Part shown: piece by piece, positions 43,017 through 53,821 of the stretch
How the letters are laid out: each line of letters starts with the position of its first letter
Numbering within the stretch: position 1 is the first letter of the stretch
Origin: Roseateles sp.
Lineage (GTDB): Bacteria; Pseudomonadota; Gammaproteobacteria; Burkholderiales; Burkholderiaceae_C
Length of the DNA: 64,000 nt
Assembly (NCBI GenBank): GCA_016790285.1
Contig: JAEUPJ010000070.1
Coordinates: 20,846 to 84,845, forward strand
Reading direction: 5' to 3'
Translations under genes and position numbers: made by a program
The notes under the pieces: generated by a model
Database searches by the model: none
Told to the model about the DNA's origin: nothing
What the model saw: only the letters and a program-made list of their open reading frames with translations

Positions 43017-44015
43017 TTGATTCCCACCGCAAGCACTTCCCCGCGCTACTCGCGCATCCTCGGCACCGGCAGCTTCCTGCCGGCTGACCGTGTGACGAAC
43101 CAAGCCCTGGCCGAGCGCCTGGCCGCCGACGGCATCGAGACGTCCGATGACTGGATCGTCGAGCGCACCGGCATCCGTGCCCGCCACTTCGCGGCGCCCG
43201 ACCAGGCCGCCAGCGACCTGGCCTTCCCTGCCGCCCAGGCAGCGCTGGAAGCCGCAGGCCTCGTCGCCGAAGAGATCGACCTCATCATCGTGGCCACGTC
43301 CACGCCGGACATGGTCTTCCCGTCCACCGCCTGCCTGCTGCAGAAGAAGCTCGGCGTGCATGGTTGCGCGGCCTTCGATGTGCAGGCCGTCTGCTCCGGC
43401 TTCGTCTACGCGCTGACGGTGGCCGACTCGATGATCCGCAGCGGCGCGGCCAACAAGGCGCTGGTTGTCGGCGCGGAAGTCTTCTCGCGCATCCTCGACT
43501 TCAAGGACCGCACCACCTGCGTGCTGTTCGGCGATGGCGCGGGCGCCGTCGTGCTGGGCGCCAGTGCCGAGCCGGGCATCCTCGCGACCGAGCTGCATGC
43601 GGACTCCCGCCATGTCGACATCCTCTGCACGCCCGGCACCGTGTCGGGCGGCCAGGTGCTCGGCACGCCGCTGCTGAAGATGGATGGCCAGGCCGTGTTC
43701 AAGGTCGCCGTGGGCGTGCTGGAGAAGGTGGCCCGCTCGGTGCTGGACAAGGCCGGCCTGACCGATGCCGACATCGACTGGCTCATCCCGCACCAGGCCA
43801 ACATCCGCATCATGCAGGGCACGGCCAAGAAGCTGAAGATGGACCTGAACAAGCTCATCGTCACCGTCGATGAGCATGGCAACACCTCGGCGGCCTCCGT
43901 GCCGCTGGCGCTGGATGTGGCCGTGCGCAGCGGCCGCGTGCAGCGCGGCGACACCGTCCTGCTGGAAGGCGTTGGCGGTGGCTTCACCTGGGGCGCGGCC
44001 CTGCTGAAGTACTGA
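43017..44015 (+). CDS. fabH: Beta-ketoacyl-ACP synthase III
   Basis: A 332-residue enzyme beginning with TTG, which is supported by GGAGG (43005-43009) seven bases upstream. The catalytic triad is present: Cys126 in DVQAVCSGF, His in IPHQANIRI and Asn in [10 protein letters not shown]. It condenses acetyl-CoA with malonyl-ACP to start fatty acid synthesis and is the feedback point of the pathway. [13 protein letters not shown] near the N-terminus is typical. Confidence 0.96.
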   Translation: MIPTASTSPRYSRILGTGSFLPADRVTNQALAERLAADGIETSDDWIVERTGIRARHFAAPDQAASDLAFPAAQAALEAAGLVAEEIDLIIVATSTPDMVFPSTACLLQKKLGVHGCAAFDVQAVCSGFVYALTVADSMIRSGAANKALVVGAEVFSRILDFKDRTTCVLFGDGAGAVVLGASAEPGILATELHADSRHVDILCTPGTVSGGQVLGTPLLKMDGQAVFKVAVGVLEKVARSVLDKAGLTDADIDWLIPHQANIRIMQGTAKKLKMDLNKLIVTVDEHGNTSAASVPLALDVAVRSGRVQRGDTVLLEGVGGGFTWGAALLKY

Positions 44016-44079
44016 TAACTCCTGGCAGGCGCCGGCCGCGCTGCCGGCGTCGCCCGCTCTTGAACTGGAACCACAAGCT

Positions 44080-45024
44080 ATGACTGCACCTTTTGCCGTT
44101 GTCTTCCCCGGCCAAGGCTCGCAGGCCGTCGGCATGCTCGACGCCTGGGGCAACCATCCCGAAGTGCGCCGCACGCTCGACGAGGCCTCTGCCGCCCTCG
44201 GTGAGGACATTGCCGCGCTGATCCACGCCGGCCCCAAGGAGCAACTGGACCTCACGACCAACACCCAGCCCGTCATGCTGACCGCCGGCATCGCCTGCTG
44301 GCGCGCCTTCGTGGCCGAGACGGGCGCCACGCCCGTGGCGGCTGCCGGGCACTCGCTGGGCGAGTACACGGCCCTCGTGGCGGCTGGCGCGCTGAGCCTG
44401 GCCGATGCGCTGCCCCTCGTGCGATTCCGCGCCCAGGCCATGCAGGAGGCGGTGCCGGTGGGCGTGGGCGCGATGTACGCCATCCTGGGCCTGGACGGTG
44501 ACGCCGTGCGCGCCGGCTGCGCGCAGGCTGCGGCCGAGACGGGCGAGGCCATCGAGGCCGTCAACTTCAACGACCCCAAGCAGACCGTCATCGCCGGCAG
44601 CAAGGCCGGCGCCGAGAAGGCGGCCGAGATCCTGAAGGCGGCCGGCGCCAAGCGCGCGTTGCCGCTGCCGGTGTCGGCGCCGTTCCACTCCAGCCTGATG
44701 AAGCCTGCCGCCGAGCGCCTGAAGGACAAGCTTGCGACCGTGCAGTTCCAGGCCGCCGCCTTCCCGGTCATCAACAACATCGACGTCGCCGTCACGGGCA
44801 CGGCCGACGCGCTGCGCGACGCCCTCTACCGCCAGGCCTTCGGCCCGGTGCGTTGGGTCGAGGTCGTGCAAGCCCTCAAGGCGCGCGGCGTCGGCCATGT
44901 CATCGAAGCCGGCCCGGGCAAGGTGCTCACCGGCATGGCCAAGCGCATCGACGCCGAGCTGCAGGCTGCCTGCGTCTTCGACCCCGCCTCGCTCGCCGAG
45001 GCCCGCAGCCTGCTGGGAGCCTGA
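44080..45024 (+). CDS. fabD: Malonyl-CoA:ACP transacylase
   Basis: A 314-residue enzyme with FPGQGSQAVGML near the start, the nucleophile elbow GHSLGEYTA (Ser92) and the His of PVSAPFHSSLM (about residue 205). It charges ACP with malonyl for elongation. It is preceded by a GC-rich inverted repeat in the 64-base gap and followed by fabG after three bases. Confidence 0.96.
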   Translation: MTAPFAVVFPGQGSQAVGMLDAWGNHPEVRRTLDEASAALGEDIAALIHAGPKEQLDLTTNTQPVMLTAGIACWRAFVAETGATPVAAAGHSLGEYTALVAAGALSLADALPLVRFRAQAMQEAVPVGVGAMYAILGLDGDAVRAGCAQAAAETGEAIEAVNFNDPKQTVIAGSKAGAEKAAEILKAAGAKRALPLPVSAPFHSSLMKPAAERLKDKLATVQFQAAAFPVINNIDVAVTGTADALRDALYRQAFGPVRWVEVVQALKARGVGHVIEAGPGKVLTGMAKRIDAELQAACVFDPASLAEARSLLGA

Positions 45025-45027
45025 ACC

Positions 45028-45771
45028 ATGACTGAATCCGCATCCAAGGGCGTGGCCCTCGTCACCGGCGCGAGCCGCGGCATCGGCCGCGCCATCGCGC
45101 TCGCCCTGGCCCAGGAGGGCTGGCGCGTCGTCGGCACGGCCACGACCGAGTCCGGCGCTGCCGGCATCACCGAAGCCCTGGCCGCGCACGGCGGCCGCGG
45201 CATCGTGCTGAACGTGACCGACGCTGCCGCCAGCCAGGCCGCCGTCGACGACATCGTCGCCAAGGAAGGCGGCCTGCACGTGCTCGTCAACAACGCCGGC
45301 ATCACGCGCGACACCCTGTCCATGCGCATGAAGGACGAGGACTGGGACGCCGTGCTGGACACCAACCTCAAGGCCGTCTTCCGCATGGCGCGCGCTGCGA
45401 CCAAGCCGATGATGAAGCAGCGCTCCGGTCGCATCATCAACATCACCTCCGTCGTGGGCGCCTCAGGCAATGCCGGCCAGGCCAACTACGCCGCCGCCAA
45501 GGCCGGCGTGGCGGGCCTCACGCGCTCGCTGGCGCGCGAACTCGGCAGCCGCGGCATCACCGTCAACTGCGTCGCGCCAGGCTTCATCGCCACCGACATG
45601 ACCGACGTGCTGGCCGAGGCCCAGAAGGCCGCGCTGCTGTCCCAGATCCCGCTCGGCCGCCTCGGCGCGCCAGAGGAAATCGCCGCGGCCGTCGTCTTCC
45701 TGGCGTCACCCGGCGGTGCTTACATCACGGGCAGCGAGCTGCACGTGAATGGCGGCATGTACATGGCCTGA
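45028..45771 (+). CDS. fabG: 3-oxoacyl-ACP reductase
   Basis: A 247-residue SDR enzyme: TGASRGIGRAIA (NADP loop), NNAGITRDTL, the catalytic Ser in NITSVVGASGN, and YAAAKAG (Tyr and Lys). It reduces the beta-keto group in each elongation cycle. The C-terminus GGMYMA is typical. Three bases separate it from fabD, so the genes are co-translated. Confidence 0.96.
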   Translation: MTESASKGVALVTGASRGIGRAIALALAQEGWRVVGTATTESGAAGITEALAAHGGRGIVLNVTDAAASQAAVDDIVAKEGGLHVLVNNAGITRDTLSMRMKDEDWDAVLDTNLKAVFRMARAATKPMMKQRSGRIINITSVVGASGNAGQANYAAAKAGVAGLTRSLARELGSRGITVNCVAPGFIATDMTDVLAEAQKAALLSQIPLGRLGAPEEIAAAVVFLASPGGAYITGSELHVNGGMYMA

Positions 45772-45780
45772 TTTCGGGCC

Positions 45781-46100
<320 letters not shown>

Positions 46101-46145
46101 GCGCCTTCTCTTTCTCTCGCAACTCTGATCCCTGATCCGCACCGC

Positions 46146-47390
46146 ATGACCCGTCGCCGCGTCGTCGTCACCGGTCTTGGCCTGATCAGTCCCGTCGGCA
46201 ACACCGTTGCCGAAGGTTGGGCCAATATCCTCGCCGGTCGTTCCGGCATCGCCACCGTCACCCGCTTCGACGCCAGCAACCTGGCGTGCCACTTCGCGGG
46301 TGAGGTCAAGGGCTTCAACATCGAGGAGTACATCCCCGCGAAAGAAGCCCGGCACATGGATGGCTTCATCCACTACGGGCTGGCGGCGGCCATGCAGGCG
46401 GTGCGGGACTCCGGCATTCCCACCGGAGACCAACTCACCGAAGAGCAGGCCGAGCGCATCGGCGTGCTCGTGGGTTCGGGCATCGGCGGCCTGCCGCTGA
46501 TCGAAGACACCCACACGGAACTGATGAACCGCGGCCCGCGGCGCATCTCGCCGTTCTTCATCCCGGCCTCGATCATCAACATGATCTCGGGCCACGTCTC
46601 CATCCAGTTCGGCTTCCAGGGCCCCAACCTGGCGATCGTGACGGCCTGCACCACGGGCCTGCACGCGATCGGTGAAGCCGGTCGCCTCATCGAGTACGGC
46701 GACGCCGACGTGATGATCGCGGGCGGCGCCGAGGGGGCGGTCTCGCCGCTGGGCATCGGCGGTTTCGCCGCCGCCCGGGCGCTGTCCACCCGCAACGACG
46801 ACCCCGCGACGGCGTCCCGCCCCTGGGACAAGGACCGCGACGGTTTCGTGCTGGGCGAGGGCGCGGGTGTGCTGGTGCTCGAAGAGTACGAACACGCCAA
46901 GAAGCGCGGCGCCAAGATCTACTGCGAACTGGTCGGCTTCGGCATGGGTGCGGACGCTTACCACATGACCGCGCCCAACGTCGACGGCCCCAAGCGCTCC
47001 ATGCGCGCGGCGCTGCGCAACGCGGGCCTGAACCCTGACCAGGTCCAGTACATGAACGCCCACGGCACCTCCACGCCGCTGGGTGACGTCAACGAGACCA
47101 ACGCCATCAAGCTCGCTTTCGGCGACCACGCCAAGCAGATGGTCATCAGCTCGACCAAGTCCATGACCGGCCACCTGCTGGGCGGCGCGGGCGGCATCGA
47201 GTCGGTCTTCACCGCGCTGGCCGTGCGCGACCAGGTGGCCCCGCCGACGATCAACATCTTCAACCAGGACCCCGAGTGCGACCTGGACTACTGCGCCAAC
47301 GAGGCGCGGCCGATGAAGATCGACGTCGCCGCGAAGAACAACTTCGGGTTCGGCGGCACCAACGGCACGCTGATCTTCAAGCGCGTCTGA
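46146..47390 (+). CDS. fabF: Beta-ketoacyl-ACP synthase II
   Basis: A 414-residue condensing enzyme. The catalytic Cys168 lies in [12 protein letters not shown], and the two His in [11 protein letters not shown] (about 307) and [15 protein letters not shown] (about 343). The C-terminal [10 protein letters not shown] loop is intact. It elongates acyl-ACP and is the last enzyme of the cluster. Confidence 0.97.
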   Translation: MTRRRVVVTGLGLISPVGNTVAEGWANILAGRSGIATVTRFDASNLACHFAGEVKGFNIEEYIPAKEARHMDGFIHYGLAAAMQAVRDSGIPTGDQLTEEQAERIGVLVGSGIGGLPLIEDTHTELMNRGPRRISPFFIPASIINMISGHVSIQFGFQGPNLAIVTACTTGLHAIGEAGRLIEYGDADVMIAGGAEGAVSPLGIGGFAAARALSTRNDDPATASRPWDKDRDGFVLGEGAGVLVLEEYEHAKKRGAKIYCELVGFGMGADAYHMTAPNVDGPKRSMRAALRNAGLNPDQVQYMNAHGTSTPLGDVNETNAIKLAFGDHAKQMVISSTKSMTGHLLGGAGGIESVFTALAVRDQVAPPTINIFNQDPECDLDYCANEARPMKIDVAAKNNFGFGGTNGTLIFKRV

Positions 47391-47405
47391 CCGCGGCAGC
47401 GGGCG

Positions 47406-47825
47406 ATGCGTCGCGCGCCGCCGCTCGTCGTGCAGGTGCGGCCGCAGCCGGTGGTCCAGGCCGTGATCGCCCTCATCGCGGCCGTCACCGCGGCCGGGCT
47501 GGTGGCGTGGGCCGTCAGCCACCACCCGCAGGCCTGGCCCGGTGTGGTCTGCATCCCCTTCGCGGCCTGGTGGGGCTGGCGGCAGGCGGCTGCGCTGCCG
47601 CGCCGGCTTCGCTGGGACGGCCAGGCTTGGTGGCTCGGTCGACCCGCCTCCGATGACGAAACCCAGGTTCAGCTGGACGTGGTGATCGACCTGGACCACT
47701 GGCTGCTGCTGCGTGCTGGCCCGCGCCCCTGCTGGCTGGCCCTGTCGCGACACCAGCAGCTCGCGACGTGGGGCGCGTTGCGCGCCACCCTGCATGCGGC
47801 GCGCCCGGCCGCCATCGAGCCATGA
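47406..47825 (+). CDS. Small membrane protein, YgfX/CptA-like (tentative)
   Basis: A 139-residue protein. Two hydrophobic helices lie at about residues 18-38 (QAVIALIAAVTAAGLVAWAV) and 44-60. A soluble beta-rich tail with LRWDGQAWWLG and DHWLLLRAG follows. This plan is that of YgfX-type proteins and is common between fabF and rpoE in Burkholderiales. No catalytic motif is seen. Its stop overlaps the rpoE start (ATGA), so it is translationally coupled to the sigma factor. Function unknown. Confidence 0.7.
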   Translation: MRRAPPLVVQVRPQPVVQAVIALIAAVTAAGLVAWAVSHHPQAWPGVVCIPFAAWWGWRQAAALPRRLRWDGQAWWLGRPASDDETQVQLDVVIDLDHWLLLRAGPRPCWLALSRHQQLATWGALRATLHAARPAAIEP

Positions 47826-48412
47826 CCGTCGACACAGACGCTCTGCTCGTGCGCGAGGCGCAGGCCGGCAGCCGCGCGGCCTTCGACATGCTCGTCCTGA
47901 AGTACCAGCGCCGCGTGGAGCGCCTGCTCTCCCGCAGCGTGCACGACAGTGCCGACGTGGCCGACCTCACGCAGGAAACCTTCCTCGCCGCCTACCGTGC
48001 GCTGCCGGCCTTCCGCGGTGAGAGCGCGTTCTACACCTGGCTTTACCGCATCGCCATCAACGCCGCCAAGCGCCACCTCGGCCAGCGCGGGCGGCTCAAG
48101 CTCGTGCAGGCCGTCGACGACGACGAGGGAACTTTTGGCACGGACCGCGCTCCAAGCGACGATGCGACCCCGGAAACCCTGCTCGCCAGCCGCCAGCTGG
48201 CGCGTGAGCTGGACGAGGCGGTCGAGTCCCTGGCGGAAGAACAGCGCCGGGCCCTGCTGCTGCGAGAGGTGGATGGCTTGAGCTACGACGAGATCGGTGA
48301 CCTGATGGCCTGCCCGCCGGGCACGGTGCGTTCGCGCATCTTCCGGGCCCGTGAGGCCGTGGCGGCGCGGCTGAGGCCGCTGCTTGAGGGCCGGGGAGGG
48401 CGGCGGTGGTGA
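47822..48412 (+). CDS. rpoE: Extracytoplasmic stress sigma factor RpoE/AlgU
   Basis: A 196-residue ECF sigma factor. Region 2 (LKYQRRVERLL, DLTQETFLAAYRALPAFRG, FYTWLYRIAINAAKRHL) and region 4 (EEQRRALLLREVDGLSYDEI, CPPGTVRSRIFRARE) are complete. The ATG overlapping the previous stop is chosen; the frame extends 18 codons upstream without RpoE-like sequence. It is followed by its anti-sigma factor and a periplasmic protease, forming the envelope stress unit. Confidence 0.95.
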   Translation: MTVDTDALLVREAQAGSRAAFDMLVLKYQRRVERLLSRSVHDSADVADLTQETFLAAYRALPAFRGESAFYTWLYRIAINAAKRHLGQRGRLKLVQAVDDDEGTFGTDRAPSDDATPETLLASRQLARELDEAVESLAEEQRRALLLREVDGLSYDEIGDLMACPPGTVRSRIFRAREAVAARLRPLLEGRGGRRW

Positions 48413-48921
48413 ACACCTTGGACGACGAACTTGCCCAGTCCCTGTCGGCCGTGATGGACGGCGAGGCGACGCCCGCCGACTGGGCGCGAGTGGACGCCGC
48501 CTGGGCGCGCGACCCTGCGTTGCGGGAGCGCTGGGCCACCTGGCAGGCGGGTGCCGACGGCCTGCGTGCGACGGCGTTGCCGGCGCTGCATCAGCCCCCT
48601 GAGGCGTTGCTGGCGGCGCTGCATGCGCGCCTGCCCGCCGAGGCGGCCGTGCGCCCGCGGGGGCGCGACTGGCTGCCCGCCCTGGCCGTGGCTGCCACTT
48701 TTGTCGCCGTGGCGGTGGGCATCGGGATGCTGCAGCCCGCGCCGGTGTCCGACGCCGTCGTGGCGGCTGCGCCGATCGCAACACCACGCGCCCAGGGGTT
48801 GAATGGCCTGAGCTTTGCGCAGACCGCGGCAGGCCGTACGCTCTCGGGCGACGCGCCCCCGGACGTCATCGACTGGGGGCTGGCACTGCCCGAGCCTGCG
48901 GCCTCGCAGCCGCTGCCTTGA
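48409..48921 (+). CDS. rseA: Anti-sigma-E factor RseA/MucA-like
   Basis: A 170-residue bitopic protein. The N-terminal sigma-binding domain starts NTLDDELAQSLSAVMDGEAT, the standard RseA opening. One membrane helix is near residues 90-108 (LPALAVAATFVAVAVGIGML). The periplasmic tail of about 60 residues is short, Ala/Pro-rich. GTG at 48409 forms a GTGA overlap with rpoE; GTG at 48406 is also possible. The RseB partner gene, usual next in Burkholderiales, is absent here. Confidence 0.87.
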   Translation: MNTLDDELAQSLSAVMDGEATPADWARVDAAWARDPALRERWATWQAGADGLRATALPALHQPPEALLAALHARLPAEAAVRPRGRDWLPALAVAATFVAVAVGIGMLQPAPVSDAVVAAAPIATPRAQGLNGLSFAQTAAGRTLSGDAPPDVIDWGLALPEPAASQPLP

Positions 48922-48995
48922 AGTCGCGGTGCGCCAACCCATCTGTGTTGTCCCTTTCGTTCCACTCGTTCCCATCGATTTCCCGGAAACCCGAA

Positions 48996-50471
48996 ATGCA
49001 CGCTGAGACCCGTCACCATCCCGCGCGCACGCGCTTCCTGCTGTCGAGTGCCACCCTGGCCCTGGCGCTGGCCCTCGGCCAGGCACCTGCCGTGGCGCAG
49101 CCGCGCGAGCTGCCGGATTTCGCCGAGCTCGTGGAGCGTGTGGGCCCGGCGGTCGTGAACATCCGCACCGCCGAGAAGGTCAAGGTGACCGAAGGGCAGG
49201 CGGAGATGAACGAGCAGATGCAGGAGTTCTTCCGCCGCTTCGGCATCCCCGTGCCCAACCAGCGCCGCGGCGCCCCGCGCGGCGGGGGCACGCCGGACGA
49301 CGACGGCCCCATGCGCCGCGGCGTCGGCTCCGGCTTCATCCTCAGCGCCGACGGCTATGTGCTGACGAACGCCCACGTGGTGCAGGGGGCCGATGAAGTC
49401 ATCGTCACCCTGACCGACAAGCGCGAGCTCAAGGCCAAGATCATTGGCGCCGACCAGCGCTCCGACGTGGCCGTCGTGAAGGTCGAGGCTTCGGGGCTGC
49501 CGTTCGTGAAGGTCGGCGACAGCAACAAGGCGCGCGTCGGCGAATGGGTGATGGCCATCGGCTCGCCCTTCGGCCTGGAGAACACCGTCACCGCCGGCAT
49601 CATCAGCGCCAAGCAGCGCGACACGGGGGACCTGTTGCCCCTCATCCAGACCGACGTGGCCATCAACCCCGGCAACTCCGGCGGCCCGCTCGTGAACATG
49701 CGCGGCGAGGTCATCGGCATCAACTCGCAGATCTACAGCCAGAACGGTGGCTACATGGGCATCTCGTTCGCGATTCCCATCGCCGACGCCGTCCGCGTGG
49801 CCGACGAGCTGCGCGCCGGCGGCCGTGTCGTGCGCGGCTACCTCGGCGTGCTGCCTGACGACATCACCAAGGAGATCGCCGAGGCGATCGGCCTTGGCAA
49901 GCCGCAAGGCGCCGTCATCCGCTCCGTGATCGCCGGCAGCCCGGCCGAGAAGGCCGGTATCGAGGGCGGTGACGTCGTCACCAAGGTCGACGGCAAGATC
50001 GTCGAGAAGGCGGCGGACCTGCGTCGCCTCGTCGCCAATGTGAAGCCCGGCGCCAAGACCACGCTGACGGTCTTCCGTCGCGGCGCGACCAAGGACATCG
50101 TCGTCACGGTGGGCGAGGACGAGCGCAGCAAGAAGCCGGGCAGCGCCACCGAGGGCGGCAGCAGCGAGCCTGCGCCGGCCGCGGCACCCAGCGCGGCCCT
50201 GGGCCTGAAGGTGTCCGAGCTGACCGACGCCCAGCGCAAGGAGATGAAGCTCAAGGCCGGGGTGAAGGTCGATGCGGCCACCGGGGCCGCGGCCCGCGCC
50301 GGCCTGCGCGAGGGCGACCTGATCCTGTCCGTCGACAACGTCGAGGTGACCTCGGTGAAGGTCTTCCAGGCCCAGATCGCCAAGGCGGACAAGGACAAGG
50401 CCAAGGTCATCAACCTGGTGGTGCGCCGGGACGACGTGGTGAGCTTCGTCCTGCTCAAGCCGGCCCGTTGA
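48996..50471 (+). CDS. mucD: Periplasmic serine protease MucD/DegQ (Do family)
   Basis: A 491-residue protease-chaperone. A signal peptide ends near PAVAQ (residue 35). The trypsin-like domain has His127 (TNAHVVQ), Asp157 (RSDVAVVKV) and Ser228 (NPGNSGGPLV). Two PDZ domains follow (about 265-350 and 395-480; GYLGVLPDD and GVKVDAATGAAARAG). It degrades misfolded periplasmic proteins and limits RpoE signalling. ATG at 48996 places the signal peptide correctly; the frame is open further upstream. A 74-base gap separates it from rseA. Confidence 0.94.
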   Translation: MHAETRHHPARTRFLLSSATLALALALGQAPAVAQPRELPDFAELVERVGPAVVNIRTAEKVKVTEGQAEMNEQMQEFFRRFGIPVPNQRRGAPRGGGTPDDDGPMRRGVGSGFILSADGYVLTNAHVVQGADEVIVTLTDKRELKAKIIGADQRSDVAVVKVEASGLPFVKVGDSNKARVGEWVMAIGSPFGLENTVTAGIISAKQRDTGDLLPLIQTDVAINPGNSGGPLVNMRGEVIGINSQIYSQNGGYMGISFAIPIADAVRVADELRAGGRVVRGYLGVLPDDITKEIAEAIGLGKPQGAVIRSVIAGSPAEKAGIEGGDVVTKVDGKIVEKAADLRRLVANVKPGAKTTLTVFRRGATKDIVVTVGEDERSKKPGSATEGGSSEPAPAAAPSAALGLKVSELTDAQRKEMKLKAGVKVDAATGAAARAGLREGDLILSVDNVEVTSVKVFQAQIAKADKDKAKVINLVVRRDDVVSFVLLKPAR

Positions 50472-50615
50472 AGCGGCACAAACCTCGGCTGTCAGCTCGG
50501 GCTTTCCGCGATGCGGCAAGGCAGTCCGACCGGGCGGGCGGGGTTGTCCACCGTTTCTGGAAGTTGGCGCCGGCTAACTTGAGGGTCTTGCCGGTGGATT
50601 GTTCGCGTTGGCCGC

Positions 50616-50684
50616 TAAAATGGACCCCAGACGAGCCTCAGATTGCGGTGTCCGGCGGGGGAATCGATGCCCGCCGACAACACC
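50616..50684 (+). promoter_or_regulatory. -10-like box followed by a GC-rich stem-loop
   Basis: TAAAAT (50616-50621) resembles a -10 box. About 25 bases on, GGTGT (50647-50651) with CGGCGGG (50653-50659) can pair with CCCGCCG (50670-50676) and ACACC (50680-50684). The result is a twelve-pair stem with a small internal loop. No -35 box at good spacing and no T run are visible. Either a structured leader or an incidental repeat. Confidence 0.35.
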
Positions 50685-50690
50685 CTGATT

Positions 50691-50736
50691 TGATCCACAG
50701 GTGATCCACAGGAGCTTGTGGATAACCTGTGGTTAA
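50691..50736. promoter_or_regulatory. Four-box DnaA-binding cluster, inverted pairs
   Basis: Two copies of TGATCCACA on the plus strand (50691-50699, 50702-50710) are followed on the minus strand by TTATCCACA (50717-50725, the perfect DnaA box) and TTAACCACA (50728-50736). Centres within each pair are 11 bases apart, one helical turn. The halves form a 16-base inverted repeat with a single mismatch. Adjacent AT-rich sequence (gttaaaaat) follows. No dnaA, dnaN or rpmH is near. Confidence 0.65.
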
Positions 50737-50807
50737 AAATCCTTGTTGGCAGCCTGCAACGGCCGGAAAACCAATGCTGGCGCGGTTTCCCGGCAGGGCC
50801 TTTTGGC

Positions 50808-50813
50808 TACAAT
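50808..50813 (+). promoter_or_regulatory. -10 box of the small RNA
   Basis: TACAAT matches the -10 consensus at five of six positions and lies six bases before the first paired base of the small RNA. No clear -35 hexamer is present at 16-18 bases (GTTTCC at best), so an activator or extended contacts may be needed. Confidence 0.5.
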
Positions 50814-50818
50814 GAAGG

Positions 50819-50883
50819 CCCAACAAGCAGTTGCCATACCTTTTGTTGGAAGGCACGTCGCCTCTTCGACGTGCCTTTTTTTT
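50819..50883 (+). ncRNA. Candidate small RNA of about 65 nucleotides upstream of lepA
   Basis: From a start predicted near 50819, CCAACAA (50820-50826) pairs perfectly with TTGTTGG (50843-50849). A 16-base single-stranded loop, gcagttgccatacctt, is exposed between them. The terminator stem follows at once: AGGCACGTCG (50851-50860) pairs with CGACGTGCCT (50867-50876), then eight T. Promoter, two compact hairpins and an uninterrupted U tail are the layout of Hfq-type bacterial sRNAs. There is no ORF in it. It is 105 bases before lepA and could alternatively be an attenuated leader of that gene, but the T run would end most transcripts. I do not recognise a described family. Confidence 0.65.
50851..50883 (+). 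terminator. Strong intrinsic terminator of the small RNA
   Basis: A perfect ten-pair GC-rich stem with a six-base loop (CCTCTT) and a run of eight T. It is the strongest intrinsic terminator in the window, yet no protein gene ends near it: mucD stops 380 bases upstream. Confidence 0.93.
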
Positions 50884-50987
50884 GTTTACGGCACGGCCCT
50901 CGCGGGCCTTCACATCGCTGCGCGATATGAGCCTTCAACGCAACGGCTTCGCCGTCGTGACCTCGGCCCCGCAGAGCAGCAGTCAGC

Positions 50988-52796
<1,809 letters not shown>

Positions 52797-52830
52797 CCTA
52801 CCCCCCCCTCCTGCCTTGAAAACCTCCTCG

Positions 52831-53814
52831 ATGAGTGCACTGACCGGTGTTTTGTACGCGGCCCTGGTGGCCTACCTGGGCGGCTGGTACGTCGGTCGGT
52901 GGAGCGGCAACTTCGCGTTGCTGCTCTTCGTGCTGACGGTCGTGACCATGCTGTACTGGCTGGCCGAGCGCTTTCATTTCGCGCCCGCCCGCCGCGCTGC
53001 GGCCGATGCCCTGGCCGCCAACGACGCCAAGCGCCGTGAGCAACTGGCCGCGCAGGGCATTTCGCGGGTCGACGGCGACATCGAGCCCGCGCGCCAGCAG
53101 ATCCTGCAGCAGCCCTGGTGGCTGGACTGGACCGCGGGCCTGTTCCCGGTGATCCTGGTCGTCTTCCTGCTGCGCAGCTTCCTGTTCGAGCCCTTCAAGA
53201 TCCCGTCGGGTTCCATGGTGCCGACGCTGCTCGTGGGCGACCTCATCCTCGTCAACAAGTTTCACTACGGCGTGCGCCTGCCGGTGATCAACAAGAAGAT
53301 CATCGCCAACAACGACGTCAAGCGTGGCGACGTGATGGTCTTCCGCTACCCGGAAGACCCGAGCACCGACTTCATCAAGCGCGTCGTGGGCATCCCCGGC
53401 GACGAGGTGAGCTACGTCAACCAGAAGCTCTACATCAACGGCCAGCTCGCCCCGACCCAGCCGGTGGACAACTTCTACGACGACAGCGGCTCGCCGCGCG
53501 TGTACCGGCCCCGGTTCACCGAAAAGCTCGGCGAGAAGGAGCACCAGATCCTGGTGCAGCCCAACGCCCAGGCGTTTTTCCGGCCCGACCGGGCGGACGG
53601 TCCCTTCCCGTTCCAGGAAAACTGCCGCTACACCGTCGAGGGCGTGACCTGCAAGGTGCCCGCCGGCAACTACTTCATGATGGGCGACAACCGCGACAAC
53701 TCCCGCGATTCGCGCTTCTGGGGGTTCGTGCCCGATGAGAACATCGTCGGCAAGGCCTTCTTGGTCTGGATGAATTTCGGTAACCTCAAGCGCATCGGTA
53801 CCTTCTTCGATTGA
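52831..53814 (+). CDS. lepB: Signal peptidase I
   Basis: A 327-residue membrane protease. Two N-terminal hydrophobic segments precede a third (LFPVILVVFLLRSFLF). The catalytic Ser128 is in IPSGSMVPTL and Lys183 in TDFIKRVVGIPGD, and the GDNRDNSRDSR box is complete. It cleaves Sec/Tat signal peptides, including that of the surface protein at 2038. ATG at 52831 is preferred; TTG at 52816 would add five residues. A run of eight C (52801-52808) lies between lepA and lepB. Confidence 0.95.
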   Translation: MSALTGVLYAALVAYLGGWYVGRWSGNFALLLFVLTVVTMLYWLAERFHFAPARRAAADALAANDAKRREQLAAQGISRVDGDIEPARQQILQQPWWLDWTAGLFPVILVVFLLRSFLFEPFKIPSGSMVPTLLVGDLILVNKFHYGVRLPVINKKIIANNDVKRGDVMVFRYPEDPSTDFIKRVVGIPGDEVSYVNQKLYINGQLAPTQPVDNFYDDSGSPRVYRPRFTEKLGEKEHQILVQPNAQAFFRPDRADGPFPFQENCRYTVEGVTCKVPAGNYFMMGDNRDNSRDSRFWGFVPDENIVGKAFLVWMNFGNLKRIGTFFD

Positions 53815-53821
53815 TGCCCAG

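Noticed and set aside
48591-50519. 642-residue minus-strand frame opposite rseA and mucD
   Set aside because: A GC-rich shadow frame with His/Arg/Asp-heavy composition and no domain; the plus strand carries clear protease motifs.
50691-50736. Chromosomal replication origin
   Set aside because: Only four boxes and no dnaA, dnaN, gyrB or rpmH nearby; kept as a DnaA-binding element, not called oriC.
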